NCBI RefSeq assembly: GCF_000716335.1
Contig: NZ_KL591010.1
Coordinates: 133,388 to 197,387, forward strand
Direction: 5' to 3'
Source of the DNA: Streptomyces sp. NRRL S-118
GTDB lineage: Bacteria; Actinomycetota; Actinomycetes; Streptomycetales; Streptomycetaceae
DNA length: 64,000 bases
Made by a program: the position numbers and the translations under genes. Position 1 is the stretch's first letter. Each line of letters starts with the position of its first letter. Positions 8,603 through 18,433 of this stretch are shown here, one piece after another. Under the pieces are notes generated by a model. The model did no database searches and was not told the DNA's origin. It saw nothing but the letters and a program-made list of their open reading frames with translations.

Positions 8603-10111
8603 ATGAGGACCGTACCGGGGCGTACGGATCATGTGGTGGTCGTCGGAGCGGGGCTGGCCGGGCTGTCGGCGGCCCTGCACCTGCTGGGCGCGGGGCGCCA
8701 CGTCACGGTGGTGGAGCGGCATGCGGTGCCGGGCGGGCGGGCCGGGCTGGAGATCCGCGGCGGCTACCGCATGGACACCGGCCCGACCGTGCTCACCATG
8801 CCCGACCTGGTCGAGGAGGCGTTCGCGGCCGTGGGCGCCTCGCTGCGCGACCGGCTGGAGCTGGTGCCCCTGCACCCGGCGTACCGGGCGCGGTTCGCCG
8901 ACGGCGCGACGCTGGACGTGCACACGGGCGCCGAGGCGATGGCCGCCGAGGTGGAGCGGTTCGCGGGGCCGCGGGAGGCGCTCGGCTACCGGCGGCTGCG
9001 CAGCTGGCTGGAGCAGCTGTACCGGGCGCAGATGCGCCGGTTCATCGACGTGAACTTCGACTCGCCGCTGCAGCTGCTCGGGGCGGACCTGGCGCGGCTG
9101 GCGGCGCTGGGCGGCTTCGGACGGCTGGAGGGGCGGGTGGGGCGCTTCCTGTCGGACGAGCGGCTGCGGCGGGTGTTCTCCTTCCAGGCCCTGTACGCCG
9201 GGGTGCCGCCGGCCCGCGCGCTGGCCGCGTACGCCGTGATCGCGTACATGGACACGGTCGCCGGGGTGTACTTCCCGCGGGGCGGTATGCACGCGCTGCC
9301 GCGGGCGATGGCGGAGGCGGCCGCGGGCGCGGGCGCGGAGCTGCGGTACGGGGAGGCCGTGACGCGGCTCGAGCGGGCCGGGGACCGGGTCACCGCCGTC
9401 GTCACCGGCCGCGGCCGGGTGCCGTGCGACGCGGTGGTCCTCACGCCCGACCTGCCGGAGGCCTACCGGCTGCTGGGCCGCCGTCCGCGCCGGCCCCTGC
9501 GGCTGCGCCACTCGCCCTCGGCGGTCGTCCTCCACCTGGGCACCGACCGCACGTGGCCGGGACTGGGCCACCACACCCTGTCGTTCGGGTCGGCGTGGGC
9601 GGGGACGTTCCGGGAGGTCACCCGGACGGGCCGGCTGATGTCGGACCCCTCCCTGCTCATCACGCGGCCCACCGCCACCGATCCGTCGCTGGCGCCGCCC
9701 GGCCGGCACCTGCACTACGTCCTCGCGCCCTGCCCCAACACCGACATCGGGCCCGGGCCGCGGGAGTGGCGCACGCTGGGGCCGCGCTACCGCGCCGCGC
9801 TCCTGGCCGAGCTGGAGCGGCGCGGCATGCCCGGCCTGGACGGCGCCGTGGAGGAGGAACTGCTGGTCACACCGGCCGACTGGACGGCGTGGGGGCACGC
9901 GGCCGGTACGCCGTTCTCGGCGGCCCACACCTTCGCGCAGACCGGCCCGTTCCGGCCGCGGAACCTGGTCCGGGGCAGCGACAACGCGGTGCTCGCCGGA
10001 TGCGGCACCACGCCGGGCGTGGGCGTGCCGACCGTGCTGCTGTCCGGGAAGCTCGCGGCGGCCCGGATCACCGGCGTGCGGCCGCGGCGGAGGTCGTATG
10101 ACGGAGCGTGA
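8603..10111 (+). CDS. crtI: phytoene desaturase
   Basis: A 502-residue FAD-dependent phytoene desaturase that converts colourless phytoene to lycopene. The dinucleotide-binding motif [17 protein letters not shown] opens the protein, followed by [13 protein letters not shown]. The C-terminal CrtI signature [21 protein letters not shown] is intact. I chose ATG 8603 ([14 protein letters not shown]) because GTGAGGGG sits upstream; the open frame extends to 8534 but the extra residues resemble nothing. It overlaps crtB by 14 bp, so it heads a crtI-crtB-Rieske operon. In Streptomyces crt genes are transcribed by LitS holoenzyme; I did not identify the exact promoter. Confidence 0.95.
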   Translation: MRTVPGRTDHVVVVGAGLAGLSAALHLLGAGRHVTVVERHAVPGGRAGLEIRGGYRMDTGPTVLTMPDLVEEAFAAVGASLRDRLELVPLHPAYRARFADGATLDVHTGAEAMAAEVERFAGPREALGYRRLRSWLEQLYRAQMRRFIDVNFDSPLQLLGADLARLAALGGFGRLEGRVGRFLSDERLRRVFSFQALYAGVPPARALAAYAVIAYMDTVAGVYFPRGGMHALPRAMAEAAAGAGAELRYGEAVTRLERAGDRVTAVVTGRGRVPCDAVVLTPDLPEAYRLLGRRPRRPLRLRHSPSAVVLHLGTDRTWPGLGHHTLSFGSAWAGTFREVTRTGRLMSDPSLLITRPTATDPSLAPPGRHLHYVLAPCPNTDIGPGPREWRTLGPRYRAALLAELERRGMPGLDGAVEEELLVTPADWTAWGHAAGTPFSAAHTFAQTGPFRPRNLVRGSDNAVLAGCGTTPGVGVPTVLLSGKLAAARITGVRPRRRSYDGA

Positions 10112-11054
10112 ACTGGACGCGGCGGGGATCACCGACCCCGGGCTGCGCCTCGCCTACACCCGGTCCCGCCGGCTCAACGCGCGGCACGGCAGGACGTACT
10201 TCCTGGCCACCCGGCTGCTGCCGCCCGGGCGGCGCCCGGCGGTGCACGCGCTGTACGGATTCGCCCGGCGCGCCGACGACATCGTCGACGACCTGGGCGA
10301 CACGGCGACCCCCGGTGAACGGGCCGCCGCCCTGCGGACCCTGGAGACGCGGCTGGACGCGGCGCTGGCCGGCGCACCGGTCCGCGAGCCGGTGGTGCGG
10401 GCGCTCGCGCACACGGCGTCGGCGTACGGCATCGCGCCGGCGCTGTTCAAGGACTTCCTGGCGTCCATGCGGGCGGACCTGGAGGTCACCGAGTACGCGA
10501 CCTACGACGAGCTGCGCGCCTACATGCACGGCTCGGCCGCCGTCATCGGGTTGCAGATGCTCCCGGTGCTCGGCACCGTCGTGCCCCGTGAGCAGGCCGC
10601 GCCGCACGCCGCCGCGCTCGGCGTGGCGTTCCAGCTGACCAACTTCGTGCGGGACGTCGGCGAGGACCTGGACCGGGGCCGGGTGTACCTCCCGGCCGAC
10701 CTGCTGGCGGCGCACGGCGCGCACCGGGAGCTGCTGCTGTGGAGCCGCCGCACCGGGCGGCGCGACCGCAGGATCGTCGCGGCGCTGGCGGCCGCCGCCG
10801 CGCTGACCCGTGAGGTGTACCGGGAGGCGGCGCCGGGGCTGGTGATGCTGGACCCGGTGTCCCGGCCGTGCATCCGGGCGGCGTTCGTGCTGTACGGGGA
10901 GATCCTGGACGCGGTCCGCCGCGACGGCTGGTCCTCGGTGCACCGGCGGGCGGCGGTGTCCCGGCGGCGGCGGGCTGTGGTGGCCACCGGAGGGGTGGCG
11001 CGGGTCATGGCCGCCCGGCTCGCGGCGGCCGCGCGGAAGGAGGAGGCGGTATGA
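10098..11054 (+). CDS. crtB: phytoene synthase
   Basis: A 318-residue squalene/phytoene synthase-family enzyme that condenses two geranylgeranyl diphosphates head-to-head into phytoene. Both aspartate-rich Mg2+-diphosphate sites are present: the first in [16 protein letters not shown] and the second in [18 protein letters not shown]. The length is typical. Its start is buried in the end of crtI and its stop overlaps the next start as ATGA, so the three genes are translationally coupled. Its GGPP substrate must come from a crtE-type synthase elsewhere, because none is encoded in this window. Confidence 0.96.
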   Translation: MTERELDAAGITDPGLRLAYTRSRRLNARHGRTYFLATRLLPPGRRPAVHALYGFARRADDIVDDLGDTATPGERAAALRTLETRLDAALAGAPVREPVVRALAHTASAYGIAPALFKDFLASMRADLEVTEYATYDELRAYMHGSAAVIGLQMLPVLGTVVPREQAAPHAAALGVAFQLTNFVRDVGEDLDRGRVYLPADLLAAHGAHRELLLWSRRTGRRDRRIVAALAAAAALTREVYREAAPGLVMLDPVSRPCIRAAFVLYGEILDAVRRDGWSSVHRRAAVSRRRRAVVATGGVARVMAARLAAAARKEEAV

Positions 11055-12052
11055 GCACGAGGCGGCCCCGTGGGGGCCGGTTCCCGCTGGCGCTGCGCCG
11101 GGCGGCCGTCGCCTGGGAGCGGCAGCGTCCGACCTGGCGGGAGGCGCGCCCGGCGCTGATCGCCGGGGCGCTGAAGCGGGCGCAGGCCCGGCCGTCCGGC
11201 AACTGGTACGTGCTGGGCGCCGCGCGTGACCTGGCGCCGGACCGGCCGCTGGGGGCGACGGTGGCCGGGGTGGAGGTCGTCGCCTGGCGCGGCGCGGACG
11301 GCGGGGTGCGGGCGGGTCCGGGGGCCTGCCCGCACCTGGGTGCCCCGCTGGGGAAGGCCCGGGTGCGGTGCGGCACGCTCGTCTGCCACTGGCACGGGCT
11401 GGCCCTGGACGGCGGCCCGTTCGCCGGCTGGGAGCCCTTCCCGGCGTACGACGACGGGGTGCTGGTGTGGGTCCGGCTGGACCGGTGCGGTGGCGAGGAG
11501 CCGACGGAGCGGCCGTCGGTGCCGGTGCGCCCGGACCCCGCCCGGTCGGTCGCGGCGGTCTGGTCGGGCGTGGGGCGGTGCGAACCGGAGGACGTCGTCG
11601 CCAACCGCCTCGACCCGTGGCACGGCGGGTGGTTCCACCCGTACTCCTTCGTCGATCTGACGGTGCTGGACACGGGCGGGGAGGAGGAGGACCACTTCCT
11701 CGTCGACGTGTCCTTCCGGCTCGCCGGAAGGGTGGTGGTGCCGGTCCGGGCGCGGTTCACCGCGCCGGGGCCGAGGACCGTCGTCATGGAGATCGAGGAC
11801 GGGGAGGGGCGTGGCTCGGTCGTCGAGACGCATGCCACGCCGCTCGGCACCGACGGGGCGGGGCGCCCGCGCACCGCCGTGGTGGAGGCGGTGGTCGCCA
11901 CCTCGGGCCGGCCGGGCTTCGCGGTGGCGCGGACAGGCGCTCCGCTGGTGCGGCCGCTGATGAGGGCGGCCGCGGGGCGCTTGTGGCGCGATGATCTGGC
12001 GTACGCGGAGAGGCGGTGGGAGCTGCGCTCGGCGGGCCGGTTCCCGGGCTGA
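11051..12052 (+). CDS. Rieske [2Fe-2S] protein with DUF5914-like C-terminal domain
   Basis: A 333-residue protein. Residues about 50-140 form a Rieske domain whose cluster ligands are seen in ACPHLGAPL and [10 protein letters not shown] (C-x-H...C-x-x-H). The C-terminal part (from about [10 protein letters not shown]) matches the DUF5914 type found only with Rieske domains in actinobacterial carotenoid clusters. The substrate is not known from the sequence. The likely role is oxidation or ring modification of the carotenoid, because it is coupled to crtB (ATGA) and faces crtU-crtY. Classical S. griseus and S. coelicolor crt clusters carry crtV and crtT methyl-group genes that are absent here, so the end product may differ. 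Confidence 0.85.
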   Translation: MSTRRPRGGRFPLALRRAAVAWERQRPTWREARPALIAGALKRAQARPSGNWYVLGAARDLAPDRPLGATVAGVEVVAWRGADGGVRAGPGACPHLGAPLGKARVRCGTLVCHWHGLALDGGPFAGWEPFPAYDDGVLVWVRLDRCGGEEPTERPSVPVRPDPARSVAAVWSGVGRCEPEDVVANRLDPWHGGWFHPYSFVDLTVLDTGGEEEDHFLVDVSFRLAGRVVVPVRARFTAPGPRTVVMEIEDGEGRGSVVETHATPLGTDGAGRPRTAVVEAVVATSGRPGFAVARTGAPLVRPLMRAAAGRLWRDDLAYAERRWELRSAGRFPG

Positions 12053-12089
12053 GCCCGGGCTCGGTCGGGCGGGGCGTCCCGGGGGCGCG

Positions 12090-13727
12090 TCAGCCGGCCG
12101 CCAGGCGGGCGAGGGCCCGCAGGGGCGCCGACCTGCCGCGGTCCGGGACCGTCCACAGGACCTGTCCGCGCACACCCCACCGCTCCAGCAGGGCGTTGGC
12201 GGCGAGGAATCCGGTGGTGGCGGCCCGTTCCATCAGCGCCACCGGCAGGTCGGTGCGGACCAGGTCGCCCGCCACCATGACGGCCGGGTCGGGGGTGCGC
12301 ACGGTGGGGCGGTCCTCGTAGCCGCCCACGGGGAAGTGGGGGCAGTCGGCGCGCCACTCGTGGTGCTCGTCGACGACGAGGACGTCGCGGAGTTCCGGGT
12401 ACAGGGACCGCAGCCGGGTCAGCAACAGCTCCTGGAAGGAGGGCCGGTGCAGGCCGGCGGCGGTGGCGTAGGCGTGCAGTTCCACGACGCTGCCGCCGGT
12501 GCGGGCGGCCCACCGGGCGGCCTCGCCCTCCCACCGGTCGAGCACGCTGACGTTGTCCAGGCCGCCGTAGCCGCTGGTGGCGAGGAAGCCGGGGCGGGTG
12601 CGGTCGACGGGGCGGTCGAGCCAGTAGCGGGAGACGAGGAACGGCGGGGCGGTGCGCAGCCGGCGGATCCGGGTGCGCCAGTCGCGGTCGCCCAGCCGGG
12701 GCGAGGCGGCGACGAGGCGCCGCAGCCCGGCGGTGTCGAGCGCCAGGACCACGGCGTCGTACCGGTCCGCCGCGCCGCCCGCCGTGACGGTGCAGCCCCC
12801 TTCCGGAGCGGGTTCCACGGAGTCGACCGCGCGGCCTTCGAGGAGGGTGGCGCCGTGCCCGGCGAGGTAGTCGCCGAGGGGCTCCCACAGCGCCTGGGGG
12901 AACGGCTCGTCCGGCACGTCGAAGAGCAGTCCCTCGCCGGAGCCGAGGAAGTAGATGTGGAACATCAGCGCCAGCTCGGCCGCGGAGAGGGTCCGCGGGT
13001 GGACGAAGAAGCTGCGCGAGAACACCTCGAAGGCGAGGTGGCGGGCCGCCTCGGGGAACCGGATCCGGTCCAGCAGTTCGGCGGCGCTCAGCCCGTCGAG
13101 CCGCCGGTACACCTCGGGTACGCGGACGTCGAAGAGGGGCAGCGCCGCCCGGGGGTTCATGGCGGCCAGGTCGGCCGCCCGGAAGCAGGGGCTGCGGGCG
13201 GCGAACGCGAGGGCGTTCCACGGCGGGGTGCGCGGGATGCGGGCGAAGCCGTCGCGCAGGCCGGAGCTGTGCCACAGGGGGTAGTCGGGCAGCGCGCGGA
13301 GCCGGTCCAGCCCGGGGTCGGCGCGGCGCAGCAGGCCGCGCAGGTTGTAGTACTGGCGGAAGAACGCGTGGAAGCCGCGGCTCATGGTCGCCGCGGAGCC
13401 GTCGGAGAGGGTCACCGGCCGGCCGGCGAGCCGCCCGCCGAGCTGCTGCTCGCGTTCGTACAGGGTGACGCGTACGCCGCGTTCGGCCAGCGCGGTCGCG
13501 GCGGCGAGGCCGGCGATGCCGCCGCCGACGACCGCCGCGCGGGGCGGCTCGCCCGTGACGCGCGGCCGGCCGTCCCGCGGCAGGAGGATCCGGGCGCGGC
13601 GGTCCCGGCCCCGCCGGGGTGCGGGCGCCGGGCGGGGCCGGCGTGCGGCGGCCGCCCCGTCGCCCTGGGCGGAGGCCGGCGCGTCGCCGTACGGGCGGGC
13701 CGGCGCGTCGTCGTACGGCACGGTCAT
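12090..13727 (-). CDS. crtU: carotene desaturase/methyltransferase, isorenieratene-synthase type
   Basis: A 545-residue FAD-dependent amine-oxidase-superfamily enzyme. After a Pro/Arg-rich N-terminal extension of about 60 residues, the FAD motif AAVVGGGIAGLAAATALAER and the GGRL box follow. The body contains GFHAFFRQYYNLR, typical of CrtU and its relatives. CrtU converts the beta-rings of beta-carotene to aromatic rings, giving isorenieratene. The gene is coupled to crtY: its ATG at 13727 overlaps the crtY stop. It converges on the Rieske gene, 37 bp from end to end. Isorenieratene production is a family-based prediction; the long N-terminal extension could be mis-started. Confidence 0.88.
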   Translation of the reverse strand: MTVPYDDAPARPYGDAPASAQGDGAAAARRPRPAPAPRRGRDRRARILLPRDGRPRVTGEPPRAAVVGGGIAGLAAATALAERGVRVTLYEREQQLGGRLAGRPVTLSDGSAATMSRGFHAFFRQYYNLRGLLRRADPGLDRLRALPDYPLWHSSGLRDGFARIPRTPPWNALAFAARSPCFRAADLAAMNPRAALPLFDVRVPEVYRRLDGLSAAELLDRIRFPEAARHLAFEVFSRSFFVHPRTLSAAELALMFHIYFLGSGEGLLFDVPDEPFPQALWEPLGDYLAGHGATLLEGRAVDSVEPAPEGGCTVTAGGAADRYDAVVLALDTAGLRRLVAASPRLGDRDWRTRIRRLRTAPPFLVSRYWLDRPVDRTRPGFLATSGYGGLDNVSVLDRWEGEAARWAARTGGSVVELHAYATAAGLHRPSFQELLLTRLRSLYPELRDVLVVDEHHEWRADCPHFPVGGYEDRPTVRTPDPAVMVAGDLVRTDLPVALMERAATTGFLAANALLERWGVRGQVLWTVPDRGRSAPLRALARLAAG

Positions 13728-14974
13728 GGGCGGTTCCCTTCTCGACGGGGGGCGCGGACGGGGCGCCGGGGCAGGGCGGGGAGTTCGGCGGCCGTGCGGA
13801 GCATCGGCAGCACCGGGGTGCGCAGCCCGATGCCGAGGTCCTCCAGGAGGCGGGTGTCACCGTCCAGGAAGCGCAGCAGGCGCTCGGTGGGCACGGTGCG
13901 GAACAGACCGGTGAAGAAGGACGGACCGTCGACCCGGCCGGTGTCGAGGGCACGGAGCACCACGGCGTCCATCGCGCGGGCCCGGGCCGGGTGCGCCGCG
14001 GGAGGCACGGGGACGCGGCCCTCGCGCAGGGCGGCAGCGACGGCCCGGGTCTGGCGCTGCACGCCGGCGAACGTGTATCCGGTGGAGGGCCGGGTCGCGC
14101 CGCCGGCCGCTCCGATGCGGAACACCGAGCGCCCGGTGCGGCGCCGGTGGCGCCCGTCGGTCATGGGGATCACCCCCTGTTCGGTACCGGTCACGCCGAA
14201 CCGCCCCAGGCCGAGCACGTGGTCCGTGTACTGCCGCAGCAGACGGTCGTAGCCGGTGCGGTGGAGGGGCGCCGGGGAGAACTCGGTGTACTCGACCAGC
14301 GCGCGGTCCGCGGCGAGCGGCAGGACGTAGCCGAAGGCGAGGCCGCGGCGGGGCTGCGGCACCCGGAAGTCCATGAGCTCCGCGGTCGAGGGGTCGAACA
14401 CCGGGCCCTCGGTGTGGACGAACCAGCCGCGGAAGTGCTGGAGGAGCGCCGTGCGGGCCGGCGGCGGACGCAGCGGCAGGCGGGAGTCGAAGACCCACCG
14501 TGCCCGTACCCGCAGGCGCCGGCCGTCGGGCGTGACGCCGAGCACCTCGGCGCCCGCGGGCCGGTCACGGACGGCGCGCACGGTCGCCTCGACGCAGGTG
14601 GCCGCGGGGCCGAGGCGGGCGCGGACGGCCCGTTCGAAGGTGTCCGAGCGCAGCATCTTGTAGTGCAGGGGGCCCGGGCTGACGGTGACGCACCCGCCGT
14701 CCGGGGCGCGGACCCGGAGCCGGTCCCAGGAGCGGACCAGCAGGTCGTCCCAGTCGCCGCCGGGTTCCTCCCAGAAGCACCAGGTGCGCTCCGGGGGCCG
14801 GAGGGGTCCGGCGGGGGCTTCGATGAGGACGACTCCCCCGCCGGGCGGGCGGCCGCCGGGCCCCGGGGCGCAGAGACGGTGGGCGAGACTGAGCCCCGCC
14901 GCGCCCGCTCCGACGACGGCCACCTCGGTGTCGAGCACCAGCCGGCCGTCTCCTCGGGCGTGTGTCCCGGCCAC
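13724..14974 (-). CDS. crtY: lycopene beta-cyclase
   Basis: A 416-residue CrtY-type lycopene cyclase that closes beta-rings on lycopene. The N-terminal FAD/NAD-binding motif reads EVAVVGAGAAGLSLAHRL, and PERTWCFWEE is the family's characteristic second block. The frame stays open upstream to 15223, but GTG 14974 has an excellent GGGAGGAGG site 5 bases before it, and the protein then begins just ahead of the Rossmann strand. The stop overlaps the crtU start. Product flow in the cluster would be phytoene (CrtB), lycopene (CrtI), beta-carotene (CrtY), then an aromatic carotenoid (CrtU). Confidence 0.92.
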   Translation of the reverse strand: MAGTHARGDGRLVLDTEVAVVGAGAAGLSLAHRLCAPGPGGRPPGGGVVLIEAPAGPLRPPERTWCFWEEPGGDWDDLLVRSWDRLRVRAPDGGCVTVSPGPLHYKMLRSDTFERAVRARLGPAATCVEATVRAVRDRPAGAEVLGVTPDGRRLRVRARWVFDSRLPLRPPPARTALLQHFRGWFVHTEGPVFDPSTAELMDFRVPQPRRGLAFGYVLPLAADRALVEYTEFSPAPLHRTGYDRLLRQYTDHVLGLGRFGVTGTEQGVIPMTDGRHRRRTGRSVFRIGAAGGATRPSTGYTFAGVQRQTRAVAAALREGRVPVPPAAHPARARAMDAVVLRALDTGRVDGPSFFTGLFRTVPTERLLRFLDGDTRLLEDLGIGLRTPVLPMLRTAAELPALPRRPVRAPRREGNRP

Positions 14975-15216
14975 GCGCGCCTCCTCCCGTTCCGGCTCTC
15001 CTTCCCCGCCATTCGGCGCCGATACGGCGGTCGGATGCGCGCGGGTGCCGCGCACCACCCGCACCGGTGAAGCGGCGCCCGTGCCCCGTGGTGTCCCGCG
15101 GGGCGGCATACCGTGGTGTTCGCATGGCGAAGTAAGCTTCACCGCTGGTCGACGGGACGCCCGACCCGGCGCCCTCGACGTCCTGCCCCGGTTCCACACG
15201 CCGCGCCGGAGAGCCG

Positions 15217-16866
15217 ATGCCATCCGCCCCTCACGCCCCTGTCCCGCCAGAGGCCGTGGCGCCCCTCGTGCGGGGCATCGCCGTCCTGCGCCGGCTCACC
15301 GAAGCCGACGGCGCGGCCTTGAGCGCCGGGGAACTGGAGCGCGCCACCGGCCTGGCCCGTGCCACCGTCGACCGGGTCACGGCCACGCTCGCCCGCATGG
15401 GGTACGTACGACTGGACGGCCGCGACGCCGCCCTGGCCCCGCGCCTGATGGAGCTCGGCAACGCCTACCTCTCCGCGATCCGGCTGCCCGACCTGCTCGG
15501 CGCGCACGCGGACGCCCTCGCCGACGCCCTCGACGAGTCGGTGTCGCTCGCGGTGGGCGACCGGGACGGGGTCCGGTTCGTCCACCAGGCCACCCGCCGC
15601 CGCGCCATGTCGCTGCGCTTCCGCATCGGCGACCTGCTGCCCGCCGAGCGCACCGCCCCCGGCCCGCTGTTCGCCGCGGGCTGGACGGAGCGGGACTGGG
15701 CGCGGTGGCGGGAGCGGCGTGCCGCCGACCCCGAGGGGCGCGGCTTCGCGGCGGTACCGCCACGCGCGGACGACACCGTCTTCGAGGAGCGGGTGGAGGA
15801 GGCGCGTACGCGGGGCTGGTCCCTGGACGACCAGTTGATCGAGCCGGGCCTGGTCGCGCTGGCCGTACCGGTGCGCGGCCCGGACGGAGCGGTGGCGTGC
15901 GCGCTCGGTGTGGTGAGCCACACCAGCCGGCACGGCGCCTCCTCGCTGCGCGACGCCGCCCTCCCCCGGATGCGGGAGGCGGCGGCGGCCATGGAGCGGG
16001 AGCTGCGCGGGGCGCCGGCGCCGCAGGCCGGGCCGCCGCCGGCCGCGCTCGCCGAGTGGACCGGCGCGTCCAAGCAGCAGCTGGGCCGGGGCTTCGTCGA
16101 GTCGCTCGCCCGCGGCCTGACCGTGCTCACCGCCTTCGGGGAGGGTCGTGACGCGCTCACGCTCAGCGCCGTGGCCGAGGCGACGGGCCTGGCCCGGGCC
16201 ACCGCCCGGCGGGCGCTGATCACCCTGGAGCACCTGGGGTACGTGACCTCCCGGGAGCGCCTGTTCCGCCTCACCCCGCGCGTCCTGGACCTCGGCTACC
16301 CACCCCTGTCCCGCACGACGCTGTCGGCGATCGCCGCACCGCACCTGGCCGCGCTCGCCACCCGCGTGCACGACTCGGCGTCGCTGGCCGTCCTCGACGG
16401 CGACGACATCCGGTACACGGCCCGCGTCGCCACCAGCCGCATCATGAACGTCGACATCACCGTCGGCACCCGCTTCCCGGCGTACGCGACGTCCATGGGA
16501 CGCGTGATGCTCGCGGGGCTCGAACCCGCGCAGCGGGCCGGGCGGCTGCCCCGTACCGGGCTGCGCGCGCTGACCCCGTACACCGTCACCGAGCCCTCCC
16601 GGCTGGCCGCGGTCCTGGAGGAGGTGGCGGAGCGCGGGTACGCGCTCGTCGACGAGGAACTGGAGGAAGGTCTGCGCTCCGTCGCCGTCCCGGTCCGCGA
16701 CCGCGCCGGGGCGGTGGTCGCGGCGGTGAACGTGGCCATGCACAGCGTGCGGCGCACCGCCGGCGAGTGCGTCGCGGAGGTCCTGCCCGAGCTGCGCGCG
16801 ACGGCGGACCGCATCGAGGCGGAGCTGCGGGTGGCGGGGCGGTTCGCCCGCGTCCCCGCCGTCTGA
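15217..16866 (+). CDS. double-module IclR-family transcriptional regulator
   Basis: A 549-residue protein containing two complete IclR units in tandem. Each has an N-terminal winged helix (RGIAVLRRLTEADGAALSAG at about residue 20; RGLTVLTAFGEGRDALTLSA at about residue 300) and a C-terminal effector domain. The modules share sequence such as ATGLARAT in both recognition-helix regions. Single IclR proteins are about 250-280 residues and bind DNA as dimers of dimers, so this fusion is an internal dimer. Double-length IclR proteins are known in Streptomyces next to aromatic-catabolism genes, but nothing of that kind lies beside it here. Target genes are unknown. It ends 4 bp from the convergent glutaminase stop. 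Confidence 0.9.
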   Translation: MPSAPHAPVPPEAVAPLVRGIAVLRRLTEADGAALSAGELERATGLARATVDRVTATLARMGYVRLDGRDAALAPRLMELGNAYLSAIRLPDLLGAHADALADALDESVSLAVGDRDGVRFVHQATRRRAMSLRFRIGDLLPAERTAPGPLFAAGWTERDWARWRERRAADPEGRGFAAVPPRADDTVFEERVEEARTRGWSLDDQLIEPGLVALAVPVRGPDGAVACALGVVSHTSRHGASSLRDAALPRMREAAAAMERELRGAPAPQAGPPPAALAEWTGASKQQLGRGFVESLARGLTVLTAFGEGRDALTLSAVAEATGLARATARRALITLEHLGYVTSRERLFRLTPRVLDLGYPPLSRTTLSAIAAPHLAALATRVHDSASLAVLDGDDIRYTARVATSRIMNVDITVGTRFPAYATSMGRVMLAGLEPAQRAGRLPRTGLRALTPYTVTEPSRLAAVLEEVAERGYALVDEELEEGLRSVAVPVRDRAGAVVAAVNVAMHSVRRTAGECVAEVLPELRATADRIEAELRVAGRFARVPAV

Positions 16867-16870
16867 CGGG

Positions 16871-17788
16871 TCAGAACACCGACAGTCCGGTCAGGGTGGT
16901 GAAGCGGTCCAGGGCCGCCACGCCCGCGACCGAGTTCCCCCGCCGGTCCAGGCCCGGGCTCCACACGCACAGGGTGCACCGGCCGGGCACGACCGCGATG
17001 ATCCCGCCGCCGACGCCGCTCTTCCCGGGCAGTCCGACGCGGTAGGCGAAGTCCCCGGCCGCGTCGTAGGTGCCGCAGGTCAGCATGACCGCGTTGACGC
17101 GCTTGGCCTCGCTGCGGCTGAGGAACGTCGAGCCGTCGGCCCGTGTGCCGTGCCGGGCGAGGAACCCGGCGGCGAGCGCGAGGTCGGCGCAGGACGCCTC
17201 GACCGAGCACTGGCGGACGTACTGGTCGAGCAGGCGGGGGACGGGGTTGGTGATGTTGCCGTACGAGGCCATGAAGTGTGCGAGGGCGGCGTTGCGGTCG
17301 CCGTGCGCGGTCTCGGACGCGGCGACCCGCTCGTCGAAGGTGAGGTCCGGGTTGCCGCTCTCGGCGCGCAGGAAGTCCAGCAGGCTGCCGGAGGCGTCAC
17401 CGGTGAGGGCCTGGAGGCGGTCGGTCACGACGAGCGCGCCCGCGTTGATGAACGGATTGCGCGGGATGCCGTTCTCGTACTCCAGCTGTACCAGCGAGTT
17501 GAACGGGTTGCCGGACGGCTCCCGGCCGACCCGCTCCCACAGCGCCTCGCCGTCCATGGACAGCACCAGGGCGAGGGTGAAGACCTTGGTGATCGACTGC
17601 GCCGAGAAGGGGTGCCGCCAGTCCCCGGCCCCGTACACCGTGCCGTCGGGCTCGGCGACGGCGATGCCGAAGCGGTGCGGGTCGGCCTCGGCGAGGGCGG
17701 GGATGTAGTCGGCGGGACGGCCGCGGCCGGGCGTGGCGGCGATCTCGGCGGCGATGCGGTCCAGGACGGACTGGAAGGAGCGTGACAC
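16871..17788 (-). CDS. glsA: glutaminase (serine-dependent beta-lactamase fold)
   Basis: A 305-residue glutaminase that hydrolyses L-glutamine to glutamate and ammonia in the cytoplasm. The catalytic Ser-x-x-Lys is in FSAQSITKVF, and the family blocks NPFINAGALVV, RNAALAHFM and GLPGKSGVGGGI are intact. Full family length. The GTG start at 17788 gives MSRSFQSVLDRI, the usual N-terminus. It stands alone: the next gene upstream on this strand ends 98 bp away behind a strong hairpin, and the IclR gene converges on it 4 bp away. Confidence 0.95.
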   Translation of the reverse strand: MSRSFQSVLDRIAAEIAATPGRGRPADYIPALAEADPHRFGIAVAEPDGTVYGAGDWRHPFSAQSITKVFTLALVLSMDGEALWERVGREPSGNPFNSLVQLEYENGIPRNPFINAGALVVTDRLQALTGDASGSLLDFLRAESGNPDLTFDERVAASETAHGDRNAALAHFMASYGNITNPVPRLLDQYVRQCSVEASCADLALAAGFLARHGTRADGSTFLSRSEAKRVNAVMLTCGTYDAAGDFAYRVGLPGKSGVGGGIIAVVPGRCTLCVWSPGLDRRGNSVAGVAALDRFTTLTGLSVF

Positions 17789-17831
17789 GGCGCCCCACCT
17801 TACGGGGCCGCCGTGGGGGCCGTCGTGGGGG

Positions 17832-17870
17832 CCGGGGCCCTCGCGGCGAGGCGATCCGCGAGGGCCCCGG
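17832..17870 (-). terminator. perfect 15-bp hairpin terminator
   Basis: The arms CCGGGGCCCTCGCGG (17832-17846) and CCGCGAGGGCCCCGG (17856-17870) pair perfectly around a 9-nt loop. It lies 17 bp after the stop of the secreted protein gene at 17887, so it most likely terminates that transcript and insulates the glutaminase gene. No T-tract. Confidence 0.75.
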
Positions 17871-17886
17871 CGCCGGTCCCCGGTGG

Positions 17887-18342
17887 TCAGCAGTGCTTCG
17901 TCACCGAAGGCGCGGGGGCGATCTTGGTCGATCCGTTGACGGTGAGGTGGACCGAGTTCGCGTAGGTGATGTTGCAGGGAACGGTCACCGTCGGGCCGAA
18001 GCAGCCGCGCTGGAAGCCGGGGTTCAGGACGGAGTCCGCGCAGGTGACGTTGGAGCCGAACTGCGAAGAGGTCCACCCGCCGATGTTGACCGCCTTGGGG
18101 CCCTGGTTGTTGACCACGAGGACCACCTGCGCGTCACCGAACTGGTTGGCCACGACACAGCCCTGGAACTTCACACCGGGGTACGTGGCGTGCGGGATGG
18201 TGTCCTCGCAGCGCCAGTTGGCGTTCGGGCTGATCGCCTGCCAGTTGACGGTCGCGGCGTTCGCCGGCGCGGCGGCTGCCGCCAGGGCGATCATCGCCGC
18301 GAGTCCGGCCCCTGCACCTCGAATGATCCGACGCACGTTCAT
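17887..18342 (-). CDS. small secreted six-cysteine protein, paralogue A
   Basis: A 151-residue protein of unknown function. The N-terminus MNVRRIIRGAGAG plus an alanine-rich core ending APANA is a Sec signal peptide with a cleavage site near residue 29. The mature part starts TVNWQAISPNANWRC and has six cysteines, likely three disulfides. It shares the WQ...NxNWxC opening, the AQxVLVVxNxG strand and the LNPGFxRGC motif with the proteins at 19618-20121 and 20259-20720, so the three form a local paralogous family. ATG 18342 follows GGAGGGG. The AraC gene lies directly upstream on the same strand (91 bp gap) and may control it. I do not recognise a named domain. Confidence 0.85.
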   Translation of the reverse strand: MNVRRIIRGAGAGLAAMIALAAAAAPANAATVNWQAISPNANWRCEDTIPHATYPGVKFQGCVVANQFGDAQVVLVVNNQGPKAVNIGGWTSSQFGSNVTCADSVLNPGFQRGCFGPTVTVPCNITYANSVHLTVNGSTKIAPAPSVTKHC

Positions 18343-18433
18343 TTCCCCTCCGGAGTGTCGGCACCGCGGCGCGTGCGCCGCGGCATCGAAGGAACGGTCC
18401 TGCCGTCCCTGTGGTCGCGTTGCGCTGGTGAAT

